This document shows, piece by piece, positions 1-7,449 of a stretch of 64,000 nucleotides of DNA. The translations under genes and the position numbers were made by a program. The notes below the pieces were generated by a model, which saw only the letters and a program-made list of their open reading frames with translations, was not told the origin of the DNA and made no database searches. Every line of letters starts with the position of its first letter. Position 1 is the first letter of the stretch. This stretch comes from Roseobacter denitrificans OCh 114 (GTDB taxonomy: Bacteria; Pseudomonadota; Alphaproteobacteria; Rhodobacterales; Rhodobacteraceae): assembly GCF_000014045.1 (NCBI RefSeq), contig NC_008209.1, forward strand, positions 2,317,001 through 2,381,000, written 5' to 3'.

Positions 1-641
1 TTGATCCGGTGAAGTCGGGTCATATCCATTCGGCCTTGGCCAATTCCCTCTATGTCGCCGCGATTGCCACGGCCCTCGCTGTCCTGCTTGCAACGGCTGC
101 GGCACTGGCCATGGCCCGGTCCAGGGGGGCCTCTGCGCGCGCACTCGAAGCCAGCTTCATGTCACCCCTGATCTTGCCGGGATTGTCCTTTGGCTTGGCG
201 GCGTTGATGTTTTTCTCGATCCTCGGGTTTCGTCCATCGATCAATCACCTGATTGCGGGGCATCTTGTGGTGATCGCGCCTTTCGTCTTTCGCACGACGC
301 TCGCGAGCCTGTCACAATTCAACCCGGCACTTCTGGAAAGCTCTGCCAGCCTTGGGGCAGGGCGCTTTTATGCGTTCCGCCGGATTACGCTGCCAATCAT
401 CACGCCGGGCATTGTTGCGGGCGGATTTCTGGCATTCGTGGCGTCGATGGACAACGTGCCGGTGTCGCTGTTCCTGTCCAATGCCCGCACCAATATGCTG
501 CCCATTCGCATGTGGGGCATGATGGAAACCACCCTTGATGTGCGCGTGGCCGCGATTTCCGGTGTGATCATCATCGCCGTGCTCGTGTTGATGATTGTGA
601 TGGATCGATTGACCGGCCTGACGCGCCGGATGAGTATGTGA
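1..641 (+). CDS. ABC transporter permease, spermidine/putrescine (PotC) type, 5' partial
   Basis: Inner-membrane subunit of a binding-protein-dependent importer. The reading frame is open from base 3, so the true start lies outside the window. The visible 212 codons hold about five hydrophobic segments and an EAA-type cytoplasmic loop (residues ESSASLGAG followed by FRRITLP, near base 340-400) that docks on the ATPase. The end is 7 bp from the next gene, so the two are probably co-transcribed. The polyamine-type assignment rests on overall resemblance to PotC permeases. The substrate cannot be read from this piece; the PuuE-like neighbour hints at a nitrogenous or purine-related compound. Confidence 0.85.
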   Translation, partial: DPVKSGHIHSALANSLYVAAIATALAVLLATAAALAMARSRGASARALEASFMSPLILPGLSFGLAALMFFSILGFRPSINHLIAGHLVVIAPFVFRTTLASLSQFNPALLESSASLGAGRFYAFRRITLPIITPGIVAGGFLAFVASMDNVPVSLFLSNARTNMLPIRMWGMMETTLDVRVAAISGVIIIAVLVLMIVMDRLTGLTRRMSM

Positions 642-648
642 GGCCCAG

Positions 649-1560
649 ATGACTTACCCCCGAGATTTTGTTGGCTATGGCGCCAACCCGCCGGATCCGA
701 AATGGCCAAATGGCGCGCGTGTCGCTATCAATTTTGTGATGAACTACGAAGAGGGGTCCGAGCCGTCGATTCAGGATGGTGAGGGCTTTACCGAGGTCGC
801 ACTGACAGACGCCCACGGCCTTGATCAAGCGGTCAAGGGGCGTGATCTGGCGGGCGAAGGGCTCTTTGCCTATGGCAGCCGCGTGGGGTTCTGGCGGCTG
901 ATGCGGCTTTTTCAGGAGCGCGGGTTGCCCATGACGGTCTTTGGCTGCGCGCTGGCGATCGAGCGGAACCGGCAAGCGGCGCAAGCCATTCGCGATTCTG
1001 GATTTGACTGTTGCTGCCATGGCTGGCGCTGGGTCAAGCACTTTGAGTTGAGTGAAGACGAAGAGCGAGACCATATCAAACGTGCCATCGCTTCACTGCG
1101 GGAAACCTTGGGCGAGCGGCCCCTTGGATGGTACTGCCGCTATGGTCCCAGCGTAAACACCCGCAAGCTGGTGGTGGAGGAGGGCGGTTTCCTCTACGAT
1201 TCAGACGCTTACGACGATGAATTGCCCTATTGGACCAAAGTCGCTGGCAAACCGCATCTGGTCGTTCCCTATTCGCTGACCAACAATGATGCGAAATTCT
1301 GCGGATCCTTTGCGACGTCCAACGATTACTTCGAGTGGCACAAGGATGCCTTCGACATGCTCTACCGGGAAGGGGCGAGCGCGCCCAAGATGATGTCGGT
1401 CGGGCTGCACATGCGGCTGATCGGGCATCCCGCGCGGGCCGTGGGCTTGGAACGTTTCCTCGATTATGTTGCCGGTCATGACGATGTCTGGATCACGCGG
1501 CGGCTGGATATCGCCCATCATTGGGCCAAAACACATCCCTATTCCGGACCTCTTGGATGA
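649..1560 (+). CDS. puuE: PuuE-type polysaccharide deacetylase family protein (allantoinase-like)
   Basis: A 303-residue protein of the NodB/polysaccharide-deacetylase fold. Its N-terminus (YPRDFVGYG, then PPDPKWPNGARVA) and length match the PuuE subgroup, whose characterised members hydrolyse allantoin without being related to classical allantoinase. The chemistry is therefore probably hydrolysis of a C-N bond in a small purine catabolite in the cytoplasm rather than sugar deacetylation. It follows the permease by 7 bp and overlaps the next gene by an ATGA junction, so it sits mid-operon. Other PuuE paralogues of unknown substrate exist in this clade, so the exact reaction is uncertain. Confidence 0.75.
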   Translation: MTYPRDFVGYGANPPDPKWPNGARVAINFVMNYEEGSEPSIQDGEGFTEVALTDAHGLDQAVKGRDLAGEGLFAYGSRVGFWRLMRLFQERGLPMTVFGCALAIERNRQAAQAIRDSGFDCCCHGWRWVKHFELSEDEERDHIKRAIASLRETLGERPLGWYCRYGPSVNTRKLVVEEGGFLYDSDAYDDELPYWTKVAGKPHLVVPYSLTNNDAKFCGSFATSNDYFEWHKDAFDMLYREGASAPKMMSVGLHMRLIGHPARAVGLERFLDYVAGHDDVWITRRLDIAHHWAKTHPYSGPLG

Positions 1561-2411
1561 GCGGCACGCGACACCAGATCGTCGTTGCATTGGGTGACAC
1601 CCGCTACCGCGTGGATCGACCCTTTGGGACGTGGCCGCAAACCGCCGGTAAGGTGTCGGATGTCGTCGTCCTGCGCGATGGCCGTGTCCTTGTGTTGCTG
1701 CGCAGCGACCCTTATGTGGACCCGGATGGTCCGCGTGTCATCGTGCTGTCCTGCGACGGTGACTACCTTGGCGCATGGGGCGATCTTGACATCGCTGATG
1801 CGCATTTGATGACCCCGGCGCCGGATGGGCGTCTTTTCATCGTCGACCGTGACATGCATGAAATCATCGTCTTTTCCGCAGATGGACAGCGGGTCGGGGG
1901 GATTGGCACACGCGGGGCACCCGGTACGCCGTTCAATCACCCCACGGATGTGGCTTTTGCGCCAAGCGGTGACTTTTATGTGTCAGATGGCTATGCTGGC
2001 TGGCATGTCCACCGTTTTGCCGGCGACGGCACGCATCTGGCCACGTGGGGTGCATTCGGCAGCGGTCGTGGCGAATTCCTCGAACCGCATTCCCTCTGGT
2101 GCCTGCCCGATGGTCGCGTGGTTGTCGTGGACCGGTGCAATAATCGGCTTCAGGTATTTGATGCGGATGGCGTTTTTCTTGACGAATGGACTGGCTTTCA
2201 CCGGGCTGTTGGGATCTGGGGGGATGACGCAGGTGACATATTCGTTTCCGATCAGGTCCCAAGCCTGCATCGCATATCGCAGAACGGAACGCGCTTGGGG
2301 CGCGCGCGCCCGGTACTGAACGGGGCGCATGGGATCTTCGGATCGCCGGATGGCACGATCTATCTCGCAGAAGCCAATCCAAGCAGGGTGTCCCGTCTGA
2401 CGCCGCTGTGA
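1557..2411 (+). CDS. NHL-repeat beta-propeller protein
   Basis: A 284-residue protein made of repeated NHL/peptidylamidoglycolate-lyase-like blades: repeated V-x-D-x-x-N/x-R-x-Q-V-F patterns and G-x-x-G-x-P-x-G-x-F spacings such as FNHPTDVAFAPSG and EFLEPHSLW. The ATG at 1557 overlaps the previous stop codon (ATGA) and removes a non-conserved 12-residue extension, so it is preferred as the start. No signal peptide is visible. Related proteins sit beside amidohydrolase or deacetylase genes and are annotated as amidating-lyase-like; the function here is unknown. It is probably the last gene of the permease-deacetylase operon. Confidence 0.75.
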   Translation: MSGTRHQIVVALGDTRYRVDRPFGTWPQTAGKVSDVVVLRDGRVLVLLRSDPYVDPDGPRVIVLSCDGDYLGAWGDLDIADAHLMTPAPDGRLFIVDRDMHEIIVFSADGQRVGGIGTRGAPGTPFNHPTDVAFAPSGDFYVSDGYAGWHVHRFAGDGTHLATWGAFGSGRGEFLEPHSLWCLPDGRVVVVDRCNNRLQVFDADGVFLDEWTGFHRAVGIWGDDAGDIFVSDQVPSLHRISQNGTRLGRARPVLNGAHGIFGSPDGTIYLAEANPSRVSRLTPL

Positions 2412-2516
2412 CAGCCGTACCTCCCGCTGTGCCGTTGCATCCTTTGTACGCAGGCCAGCGTTGCCCGCTAAACAACGCTTGAGGCGCGCAGAGGCAGGTC
2501 CGGCGCAAGGGCGCGC

Positions 2517-2747
2517 TCAATCACGATGTTCCGCTTCCCCCTCACCATCCAGAAACTCGAACAGATCGCCCGGTTGACACTGAAGGACACGGCAAATGCT
2601 CTCCAGGGTGCCAAACCGAACACCGCGCGCGCGGCCCGATCTGAGTGTTGACAGGTTCTGCTCGGCGATGCCGATCCGGGCTGCGAGCTCCCGAGAAGTC
2701 ATCTTGCGTTTGGCGAGCATCACGTCGAGCCGAACCACGATGGCCAT
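2517..2747 (-). CDS. Small XRE-family helix-turn-helix regulator
   Basis: A 76-residue protein that is almost entirely one Cro/CI-type HTH domain (SRELAARIGIAEQNLSTLRSG as helices 2-3, about residues 18-38), ending in an acidic tail. It belongs to the short YozG-like group commonly encoded next to DUF2975 membrane proteins. Its start lies 1 bp past the stop of the DUF2975 gene, so the two are co-transcribed. It likely binds its own promoter region; the CATGT-TTT-ACATG inverted repeat upstream of the operon is the best visible candidate operator. Confidence 0.85.
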   Translation of the reverse strand: MAIVVRLDVMLAKRKMTSRELAARIGIAEQNLSTLRSGRARGVRFGTLESICRVLQCQPGDLFEFLDGEGEAEHRD

Positions 2748-2748
2748 T

Positions 2749-3288
2749 TCAGACGATTTCCTTGTGATCTTCCCACAGCGCCGCGACGAGGGTCAGGGCC
2801 TGGGCAAGAAAGGCAGCCATGAGCGCGGCCAAAGCGAGCGAGACCTGTGGGCTGCCGATGGCAATGCTCAGGGCGCGCTGACCGGGACCGGCATGGGCCG
2901 TCGCAATCAACACGGCCAGCGTATGCGCGATTATGCTCCAAACCAGCACGGCCCACACCCAACGGGACAACGTCCTTGCGGCTTGTCCCGCAGCCGCCAA
3001 TTCTGCGCGCGCAAGGATGCGGCTCACCGCTCTGGCGGCAGAAAAAGTCGCCGCGTAAAGACCAAGGCCAAAGCAAGCCACAGCAGCCAAAGCAAAGCTT
3101 TGCCAAGGTTGAGGCTCTATCGCATGGCCCGTCAAGCTGGCAAGCCATGCGCCGGTCGCGGCTGTCCCGACCAAGGTTGCGACCACCACGCCCCCCGCCA
3201 ATGCCACCATCAGAAGGCTCGCGGCCTGAAAGCCCAGTTCGAACCTTCGTGCCGTTCTGCGCAGGGGCGCATCATCAATGAGTGTCAT
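2749..3288 (-). CDS. DUF2975 four-helix membrane protein
   Basis: A 179-residue integral membrane protein with four hydrophobic stretches in two pairs, typical of DUF2975. The ATG at 3288 has an AAGGA ribosome site about 8 bases upstream, whereas the in-frame ATGs at 3297 and 3309 do not, so 3288 is chosen. DUF2975 proteins are nearly always paired with a small XRE regulator, as here. A sensor or anti-regulator role has been assumed for such pairs but is not demonstrated. First gene of a two-gene operon diverging from the lipoprotein gene at 3359. Confidence 0.8.
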   Translation of the reverse strand: MTLIDDAPLRRTARRFELGFQAASLLMVALAGGVVVATLVGTAATGAWLASLTGHAIEPQPWQSFALAAVACFGLGLYAATFSAARAVSRILARAELAAAGQAARTLSRWVWAVLVWSIIAHTLAVLIATAHAGPGQRALSIAIGSPQVSLALAALMAAFLAQALTLVAALWEDHKEIV

Positions 3289-3306
3289 TTTAACCATTCC
3301 ATCCTT

Positions 3307-3319
3307 CATGTTTTACATG
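3307..3319. promoter_or_regulatory. Inverted repeat CATGT-TTT-ACATG, candidate operator
   Basis: A 5-bp perfect inverted repeat around a 3-bp spacer in the short divergent region between the DUF2975-XRE operon and the lipoprotein gene. It lies in the leader of the DUF2975 gene just upstream of its start, where the XRE protein could autoregulate. The role is inferred only from position and symmetry. Confidence 0.35.
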
Positions 3320-3358
3320 ATACATATAGCGTAAATCATTTAGCAAAGGAAAGACGAA

Positions 3359-3928
3359 ATGCCCCTTGCCCGTTCAATCGCCGCGCTCTTCATCCTTGCC
3401 ATTACAAGTGCATGCGCCGCAGTCACACCGCGCGGTGTCATGGAAGCCGCGCGTCTCGACCCATTGAACACACCGCCACAGGAACTGGGCCTCGCGTTGA
3501 GTGTTCCAGACACGATTGTGTTGAAAGACGGCGACGCCATGGTCAGGCTTGCCTTGTCGGTTGCAGGCGAAGCGTTGGTTGATGCCCGCGTGCCCCTGTC
3601 TGTGCAGCGCGCTCCGGAGGCAATATTGGTCAGCGCATCGCAGGGCGAGGTCATCTATGCCGCTTCCCTCACGCCGCAAAACGCCGCAATCCTTGCAGCC
3701 GCACAGGCCGAAACCCGGGCATTGCGCGCGGCGGGGACCCAAGGCGAAGGCATCTTTTCAATCGCGGTGGTTGGCGGATGCCGAACAGGGGACCCGCTTG
3801 AGGCATTACCCGTCTCCACATGGCTGCGCACCAATCCATCCGCATCGTTTGTCCCGCTCACACGACGCATGGATGTCCTTGACGGGCTTGAAGGCGGCGG
3901 CGTGATGGTGCCACCATGTGAAAGCTGA
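3359..3928 (+). CDS. Hypothetical lipoprotein
   Basis: 189 residues. The N-terminus has a short basic region, a hydrophobic core and an SAC lipobox with Cys at about residue 19, so it is probably a lipid-anchored envelope protein. A strong AAAGGAAAG ribosome site precedes the ATG. The body is rich in Ala/Val/Leu with one further cysteine pair (GGCRTGD and the C-terminal PPCES) that could form a disulfide in the periplasm. No family is recognised. It diverges from the DUF2975 operon and converges with the CMD gene at 3946. Confidence 0.65.
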   Translation: MPLARSIAALFILAITSACAAVTPRGVMEAARLDPLNTPPQELGLALSVPDTIVLKDGDAMVRLALSVAGEALVDARVPLSVQRAPEAILVSASQGEVIYAASLTPQNAAILAAAQAETRALRAAGTQGEGIFSIAVVGGCRTGDPLEALPVSTWLRTNPSASFVPLTRRMDVLDGLEGGGVMVPPCES

Positions 3929-3945
3929 CGACGACGGCGGCGCCT

Positions 3946-4254
3946 TCAGTCGAGGTCTTCGATCCAGGTTTTTGCCGCAACCGCACGCGGTAAACCAAGC
4001 GGGCCAATGGCCAGCATCGCTACCTGCAGCAGCGCTTCCTTCTCAATGCCCTCGGCTTCTGCGCGCCGCGTGTGGGAGTGTACTGCGCCTTCTGAACCTG
4101 CACCAACAGACAATGCGAGTTTCACCAGGCGACGCTCGCGATCAGTGAGCGGGCCGCAATCTGCGGCAGCACGGCCAAGCATCTGATAGGCGTTCCAGAT
4201 GTGGGGGAATTCTTCGGCGAGATCACCGGCGGCACCGGGCATTTTTTCGGACAT
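3946..4254 (-). CDS. Carboxymuconolactone decarboxylase (CMD/AhpD-like) family protein without the Cys pair
   Basis: A 102-residue protein with the CMD helical core (LTDRERRLVKLALSVG, then GAVHSHTRRAEAEG). In AhpD-type members this helix carries a C-x-x-C-x-x-x-H redox motif. Here the cysteines are replaced (G-A-V-H-S-H), so disulfide reductase activity is unlikely while the fold and a histidine remain. It starts 9 bp after the stop of the Crp/Fnr gene and is probably co-transcribed with it, tying it to the nitrate locus. Its reaction is unknown. Confidence 0.75.
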   Translation of the reverse strand: MSEKMPGAAGDLAEEFPHIWNAYQMLGRAAADCGPLTDRERRLVKLALSVGAGSEGAVHSHTRRAEAEGIEKEALLQVAMLAIGPLGLPRAVAAKTWIEDLD

Positions 4255-4263
4255 GCGTTTTCC

Positions 4264-4974
4264 TTACGTTGAATAGTCATCAATGAGGGGGCTTGGTTTC
4301 GCGAAGTTTTCGATATCTTTCTGATCCGAGATGTTCACGCGGTTGCCGCTCACTTTCACCCCATAGGATTGCAGGCTCTTGAAGGCGCGGCTCAGGTTTT
4401 CGGGCGTCATGCCAAGCATGGAGGCGAGGCGGCGTTTCTCAATGGGGAGATCGAATTCTGAATTCCCGCCAGTACGCTCTTGCTGGCGCAACAGGTAGTT
4501 CGCCAATCGTTCAAGAGACGTCCTCAGTTTCAAGTCCTTGGTGTTCTTGACAACAGACCGGTAGCATTGCGCCAGTTCCGTAACCACGTTTCTGGCAAAT
4601 TTCGCATCGATATCAAATACGCCCCGCACATCCTGGCTGGGAATAAGCGCAACCCGGCTTTTCTCCAAGGTGCGGGCGGACATCAAATACGGTGCGTCCT
4701 TGATCGTTGCAGCGAGGATGAAGGTCGATACCGGGCGGACCGTTGCCATTGACGTCTCGCGGCTGTTCCAGCTTGAGAAAAGCTCGACCGAACCGGACAG
4801 GACGATATGCAGAAAATCGCTCGGATCGCCTTCCTCGATCAGGTCGATCTGCGGTGGGAAGTTCTGGACATAGGATCCCCGCATGAGCGCGAAAAAGTTC
4901 TCGTCGCTCATCTCTGCAAAAAGATGCAGACCGCGAATATCCGGAAAATCCGATTCGGGCATTCCAAGGTACAC
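4264..4974 (-). CDS. Crp/Fnr-family regulator of the nitrate cluster (DNR/NnrR-like)
   Basis: 236 residues: an N-terminal cyclic-nucleotide-binding-like beta barrel (about 15-125), a long dimer helix, and a C-terminal winged HTH (RRLASMLGMTPENLSRAFKSL, about 180-200). The E-x-x-S-R recognition helix predicts binding to TTGAT-N4-ATCAA boxes. It has no N-terminal cysteine cluster, so it is not an Fe-S oxygen sensor like FNR and resembles the DNR/NnrR group that responds to nitrogen oxides. It diverges from usp-narKKGHJI. Two matching boxes lie in the shared spacer, so it probably controls both itself and the nar operon. Confidence 0.85.
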   Translation of the reverse strand: MYLGMPESDFPDIRGLHLFAEMSDENFFALMRGSYVQNFPPQIDLIEEGDPSDFLHIVLSGSVELFSSWNSRETSMATVRPVSTFILAATIKDAPYLMSARTLEKSRVALIPSQDVRGVFDIDAKFARNVVTELAQCYRSVVKNTKDLKLRTSLERLANYLLRQQERTGGNSEFDLPIEKRRLASMLGMTPENLSRAFKSLQSYGVKVSGNRVNISDQKDIENFAKPSPLIDDYST

Positions 4975-5009
4975 CTGTTAACTCCAATTGATATATGTTG
5001 TTAATTGCA

Positions 5010-5023
5010 TTGATAAATGTCAA
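5010..5023. promoter_or_regulatory. FNR/DNR-type box TTGATAAATGTCAA
   Basis: Matches TTGA-N6-TCAA with one imperfect flanking base. It lies 36 bp upstream of the regulator start (4974), where it could mediate autoregulation, and roughly 100 bp from the second, perfect box. Confidence 0.6.
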
Positions 5024-5124
5024 TCCATGATTTGATGTATTTCGGTTGCCTGTTTGATGCCGCACTGCAAACAAAATGACAAATCTTGATAAGCCATTTA
5101 TTTCAATGCACTTTCTCTCAAATA

Positions 5125-5138
5125 TTGATCCAGATCAA
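5125..5138. promoter_or_regulatory. Perfect FNR/DNR box TTGATCCAGATCAA
   Basis: An exact TTGAT-N4-ATCAA palindrome ending 80 bp before the usp start. The distance fits a class II activator site at -41.5 of a promoter whose transcript starts about 40 bp before usp. It is the only perfect box noticed in the window and most likely drives anaerobic or nitrogen-oxide induction of usp-narK-narK-narGHJI. Confidence 0.8.
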
Positions 5139-5218
5139 CAAGAATTCACAACGGCCACCTCACACAGTTTCTGAACTTCAAATCACCCAATTCCGGGTGC
5201 GTCAGAACGGAGGAACCG

Positions 5219-5716
5219 ATGGAAATAATGCTTGCGTACGACCATTCGCGCAACGCGCGAATTGCGCTCGGCGCAATTCAGCAGATGTTCGGACCGTTGA
5301 AACCCAGCGTTACGCTGGTGTCGGTCGTTGAGGATATCGGGAGCGCCACATCGGGTGCGGACGAGCTTTTCACCGAACAGTATCAGGATCAGAAAGCGGG
5401 CGTTGAAGCGGCGGCCGCCGAATTGATGGCAGCAGGCTTTGACGCGAAGGTCATGCTTGCAGAAGGTGACGCGCGCAAGATGATCTTGCGCGCGACAGAG
5501 GAACGTCAGCCGGACCTTTTGGTTATGGCGCGTCACAGCCATCACGCAGATGGGGGGCCGTTGGGGTTCATCACCAAAAAGCTCGACGCGCTTGTCGAGG
5601 AATTTGACCACATGACCTTTGGCTCTGTGTCGGCCTTTCTGGCGCGGCGCGCCAAGTGCCCAATTCTCATAATTCCAACCCACGTCCCCGCATCTTCGAT
5701 GCAGGCGGCCGAATAA
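5219..5716 (+). CDS. Universal stress protein, UspA family
   Basis: A 165-residue single Usp domain. The N-terminus (EIMLAYDHSRNARIAL) has the first strand with the nucleotide-contacting Asp, and the later LVMARHSHHADGG region stands where ATP-binding members carry G-x2-G-x9-G. The C-terminal strand is CPILIIP. It starts right after a GGAGGA ribosome site. First gene of the nitrate operon, 18 bp before narK1. Usp genes are frequent in FNR/DNR-regulated clusters, where they are thought to aid survival under oxygen limitation. Confidence 0.88.
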   Translation: MEIMLAYDHSRNARIALGAIQQMFGPLKPSVTLVSVVEDIGSATSGADELFTEQYQDQKAGVEAAAAELMAAGFDAKVMLAEGDARKMILRATEERQPDLLVMARHSHHADGGPLGFITKKLDALVEEFDHMTFGSVSAFLARRAKCPILIIPTHVPASSMQAAE

Positions 5717-5734
5717 ACCCGGGGGACACTACCG

Positions 5735-7381
5735 ATGAAAATCTCAACTCTGTTCCGGGTTCAGGACCGCGCCATTCGCGCGCTGCACCTGACCTGGATC
5801 GCTTTCTTTATTACCTTTTATGTCTGGTTCAACATGGCCCCGCTGGCATCTTCGATGTTGGCGGCAAATGATTGGCTTACCAAGGATGACATCAAGCTCT
5901 TCGCCATCGCAAACGTGGCGTTGACGATCCCGGCCCGGATCCTTGTTGGGCTGGCGCTCGACAAATACGGCCCGCGCCGTGTGTTCTCGATCCTCATGGT
6001 CGTGATGGCCGTGCCGACGCTCTTCTTCGCCTTTGGCGACACCAAGATGCAGCTCTTTGTCTCGCGTCTGATCATGTCGTCTGTCGGCGCAGGTTTCGTT
6101 GTCGGTATTCACATGACAGCCCTTTGGTTCAAGCCGCGTGACATCGGCTTTGCCGAAGGGTTCTACGCGGGCTGGGGCAACTTCGGTTCCGCTGCTGCGG
6201 CTCTGACCATTCCGACAATCGCTCTGAACATGTTCGGTGGCGATGATGGCTGGCGCTACGCGATTGCCATGTCGGGCATCATCATGGCGGCCTATGGCGT
6301 GTTCTACTGGTTCGCGATCACTGACGGTCCGAACCCCGACACCCACAAGAAGGCAAAGGGTTCAGCACTTGAGGTTTCGACCTACAAGGATCTGGTGCTG
6401 CTGGTCATCTTCACCGTGCCGCTGATCGGGATTTTGTCGATCCTCATCTACCGTGTGCAGATGATGGGTTATATCGATGGCTTCGTTGCAACCATCTGCT
6501 ACGCCTCGATTGCAACCCTGGTTGTCTATCAGGTCTGGCAAGTGCTGCGCACCAACCTGCCGATCCTTCGCAAAGGTGTTCCCGAGGATGACAAGTATCC
6601 CTTCAGCTCGGTCGCAGCGCTCAACACCACCTATTTCGCGAACTTCGGTGCGGAACTGGCGGTCGTGTCGATGCTGCCGATGTTCTTTCAGGAAACCTGG
6701 GGGCTGACAGCAGTCGTCGCTGGTCTGATCGCGGCCTCCTTTGCCTTCATCAACCTCGTGGCGCGTCCGATGGGCGGTTTGGTCTCAGACCGCATGGGCA
6801 ACCGCCGCTTTGTGATGCTGGCCTATATGCTGGGGATTGCCATCGGTTTTGCGCTCATGGGCCTGTTGAACAGCGAATGGCCTCTGATCATCGCGATCGC
6901 CATCACAATCGCTTGCTCGTTCTTCGTGCAGGGGGCGGAGGGGGCAACCTTCGGCATCATCCCCTCGATCAAGCGTCGGGTGACCGGACAGATTGCCGGC
7001 ATGGCCGGGGCCTACGGCAACGTTGGCGCGGTGTTCTACCTCTTCATCTTCACCTTTGTCGACACGCAGACCTTCTTCTTCATCATCGCCTGTGGTGCGC
7101 TGATCTCCTGGGTTGTCTGCTTCTTCTGGCTGAAGGAACCGGAAGGTGGCTTTGGGGAAGAGTACGTCCTCAGTTCTGTTGACCAGGCCATCGCAGCGGA
7201 AGCCACGCGCAAGAAAGAGGCCGAAGCTGAACTCGCCTTGATCTTTGAGGGCTCCGAGAAGGTGGCACTCGCCGAGAAAGGCAACGGCCTGACCGTCACC
7301 GCAAGGTTCAAGGACCTTGACGATCTCAAGACCGCTTTGGCCCGACTAGGTCCAAACGGCAGCCAGCAACCGGCTGAATGA
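5735..7381 (+). CDS. narK: Nitrate/nitrite MFS transporter, NarK1-like
   Basis: A 548-residue inner-membrane protein of the nitrate/nitrite porter family with about 12 helices. Signature glycine-rich segments are visible: AGWGNFGSA near residue 145 and GAYGNVGAV near residue 430, the two nitrate-signature motifs. A soluble C-terminal tail of about 75 residues follows the last helix. NarK1-type members act as nitrate/proton symporters that start respiration. In many alphaproteobacteria NarK1 and NarK2 are fused in one polypeptide; here they are separate genes in the same order with a strong hairpin between them. The type assignment is from order and resemblance. Confidence 0.88.
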   Translation: MKISTLFRVQDRAIRALHLTWIAFFITFYVWFNMAPLASSMLAANDWLTKDDIKLFAIANVALTIPARILVGLALDKYGPRRVFSILMVVMAVPTLFFAFGDTKMQLFVSRLIMSSVGAGFVVGIHMTALWFKPRDIGFAEGFYAGWGNFGSAAAALTIPTIALNMFGGDDGWRYAIAMSGIIMAAYGVFYWFAITDGPNPDTHKKAKGSALEVSTYKDLVLLVIFTVPLIGILSILIYRVQMMGYIDGFVATICYASIATLVVYQVWQVLRTNLPILRKGVPEDDKYPFSSVAALNTTYFANFGAELAVVSMLPMFFQETWGLTAVVAGLIAASFAFINLVARPMGGLVSDRMGNRRFVMLAYMLGIAIGFALMGLLNSEWPLIIAIAITIACSFFVQGAEGATFGIIPSIKRRVTGQIAGMAGAYGNVGAVFYLFIFTFVDTQTFFFIIACGALISWVVCFFWLKEPEGGFGEEYVLSSVDQAIAAEATRKKEAEAELALIFEGSEKVALAEKGNGLTVTARFKDLDDLKTALARLGPNGSQQPAE

Positions 7382-7387
7382 ACGCAT

Positions 7388-7417
7388 GGCCGGCCGGGCA
7401 AGGTGGCCCGGCCGGCC
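7388..7417 (+). promoter_or_regulatory. 12-bp GC hairpin between narK1 and narK2
   Basis: GGCCGGCCGGGC pairs perfectly with GCCCGGCCGGCC around a 6-base loop. No T run follows, so a classical terminator is unlikely. An mRNA-stabilising or processing hairpin within the operon fits better. Confidence 0.6.
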
Positions 7418-7449
7418 CCCCGAAACCGCCGACAGGGGAGGATTTACCC

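Noticed and set aside
2596..3582. 328-codon plus-strand frame
   Set aside because: Lies antisense to the XRE and DUF2975 genes and runs into the lipoprotein gene; Arg/Ser/His-rich composition typical of a shadow frame.
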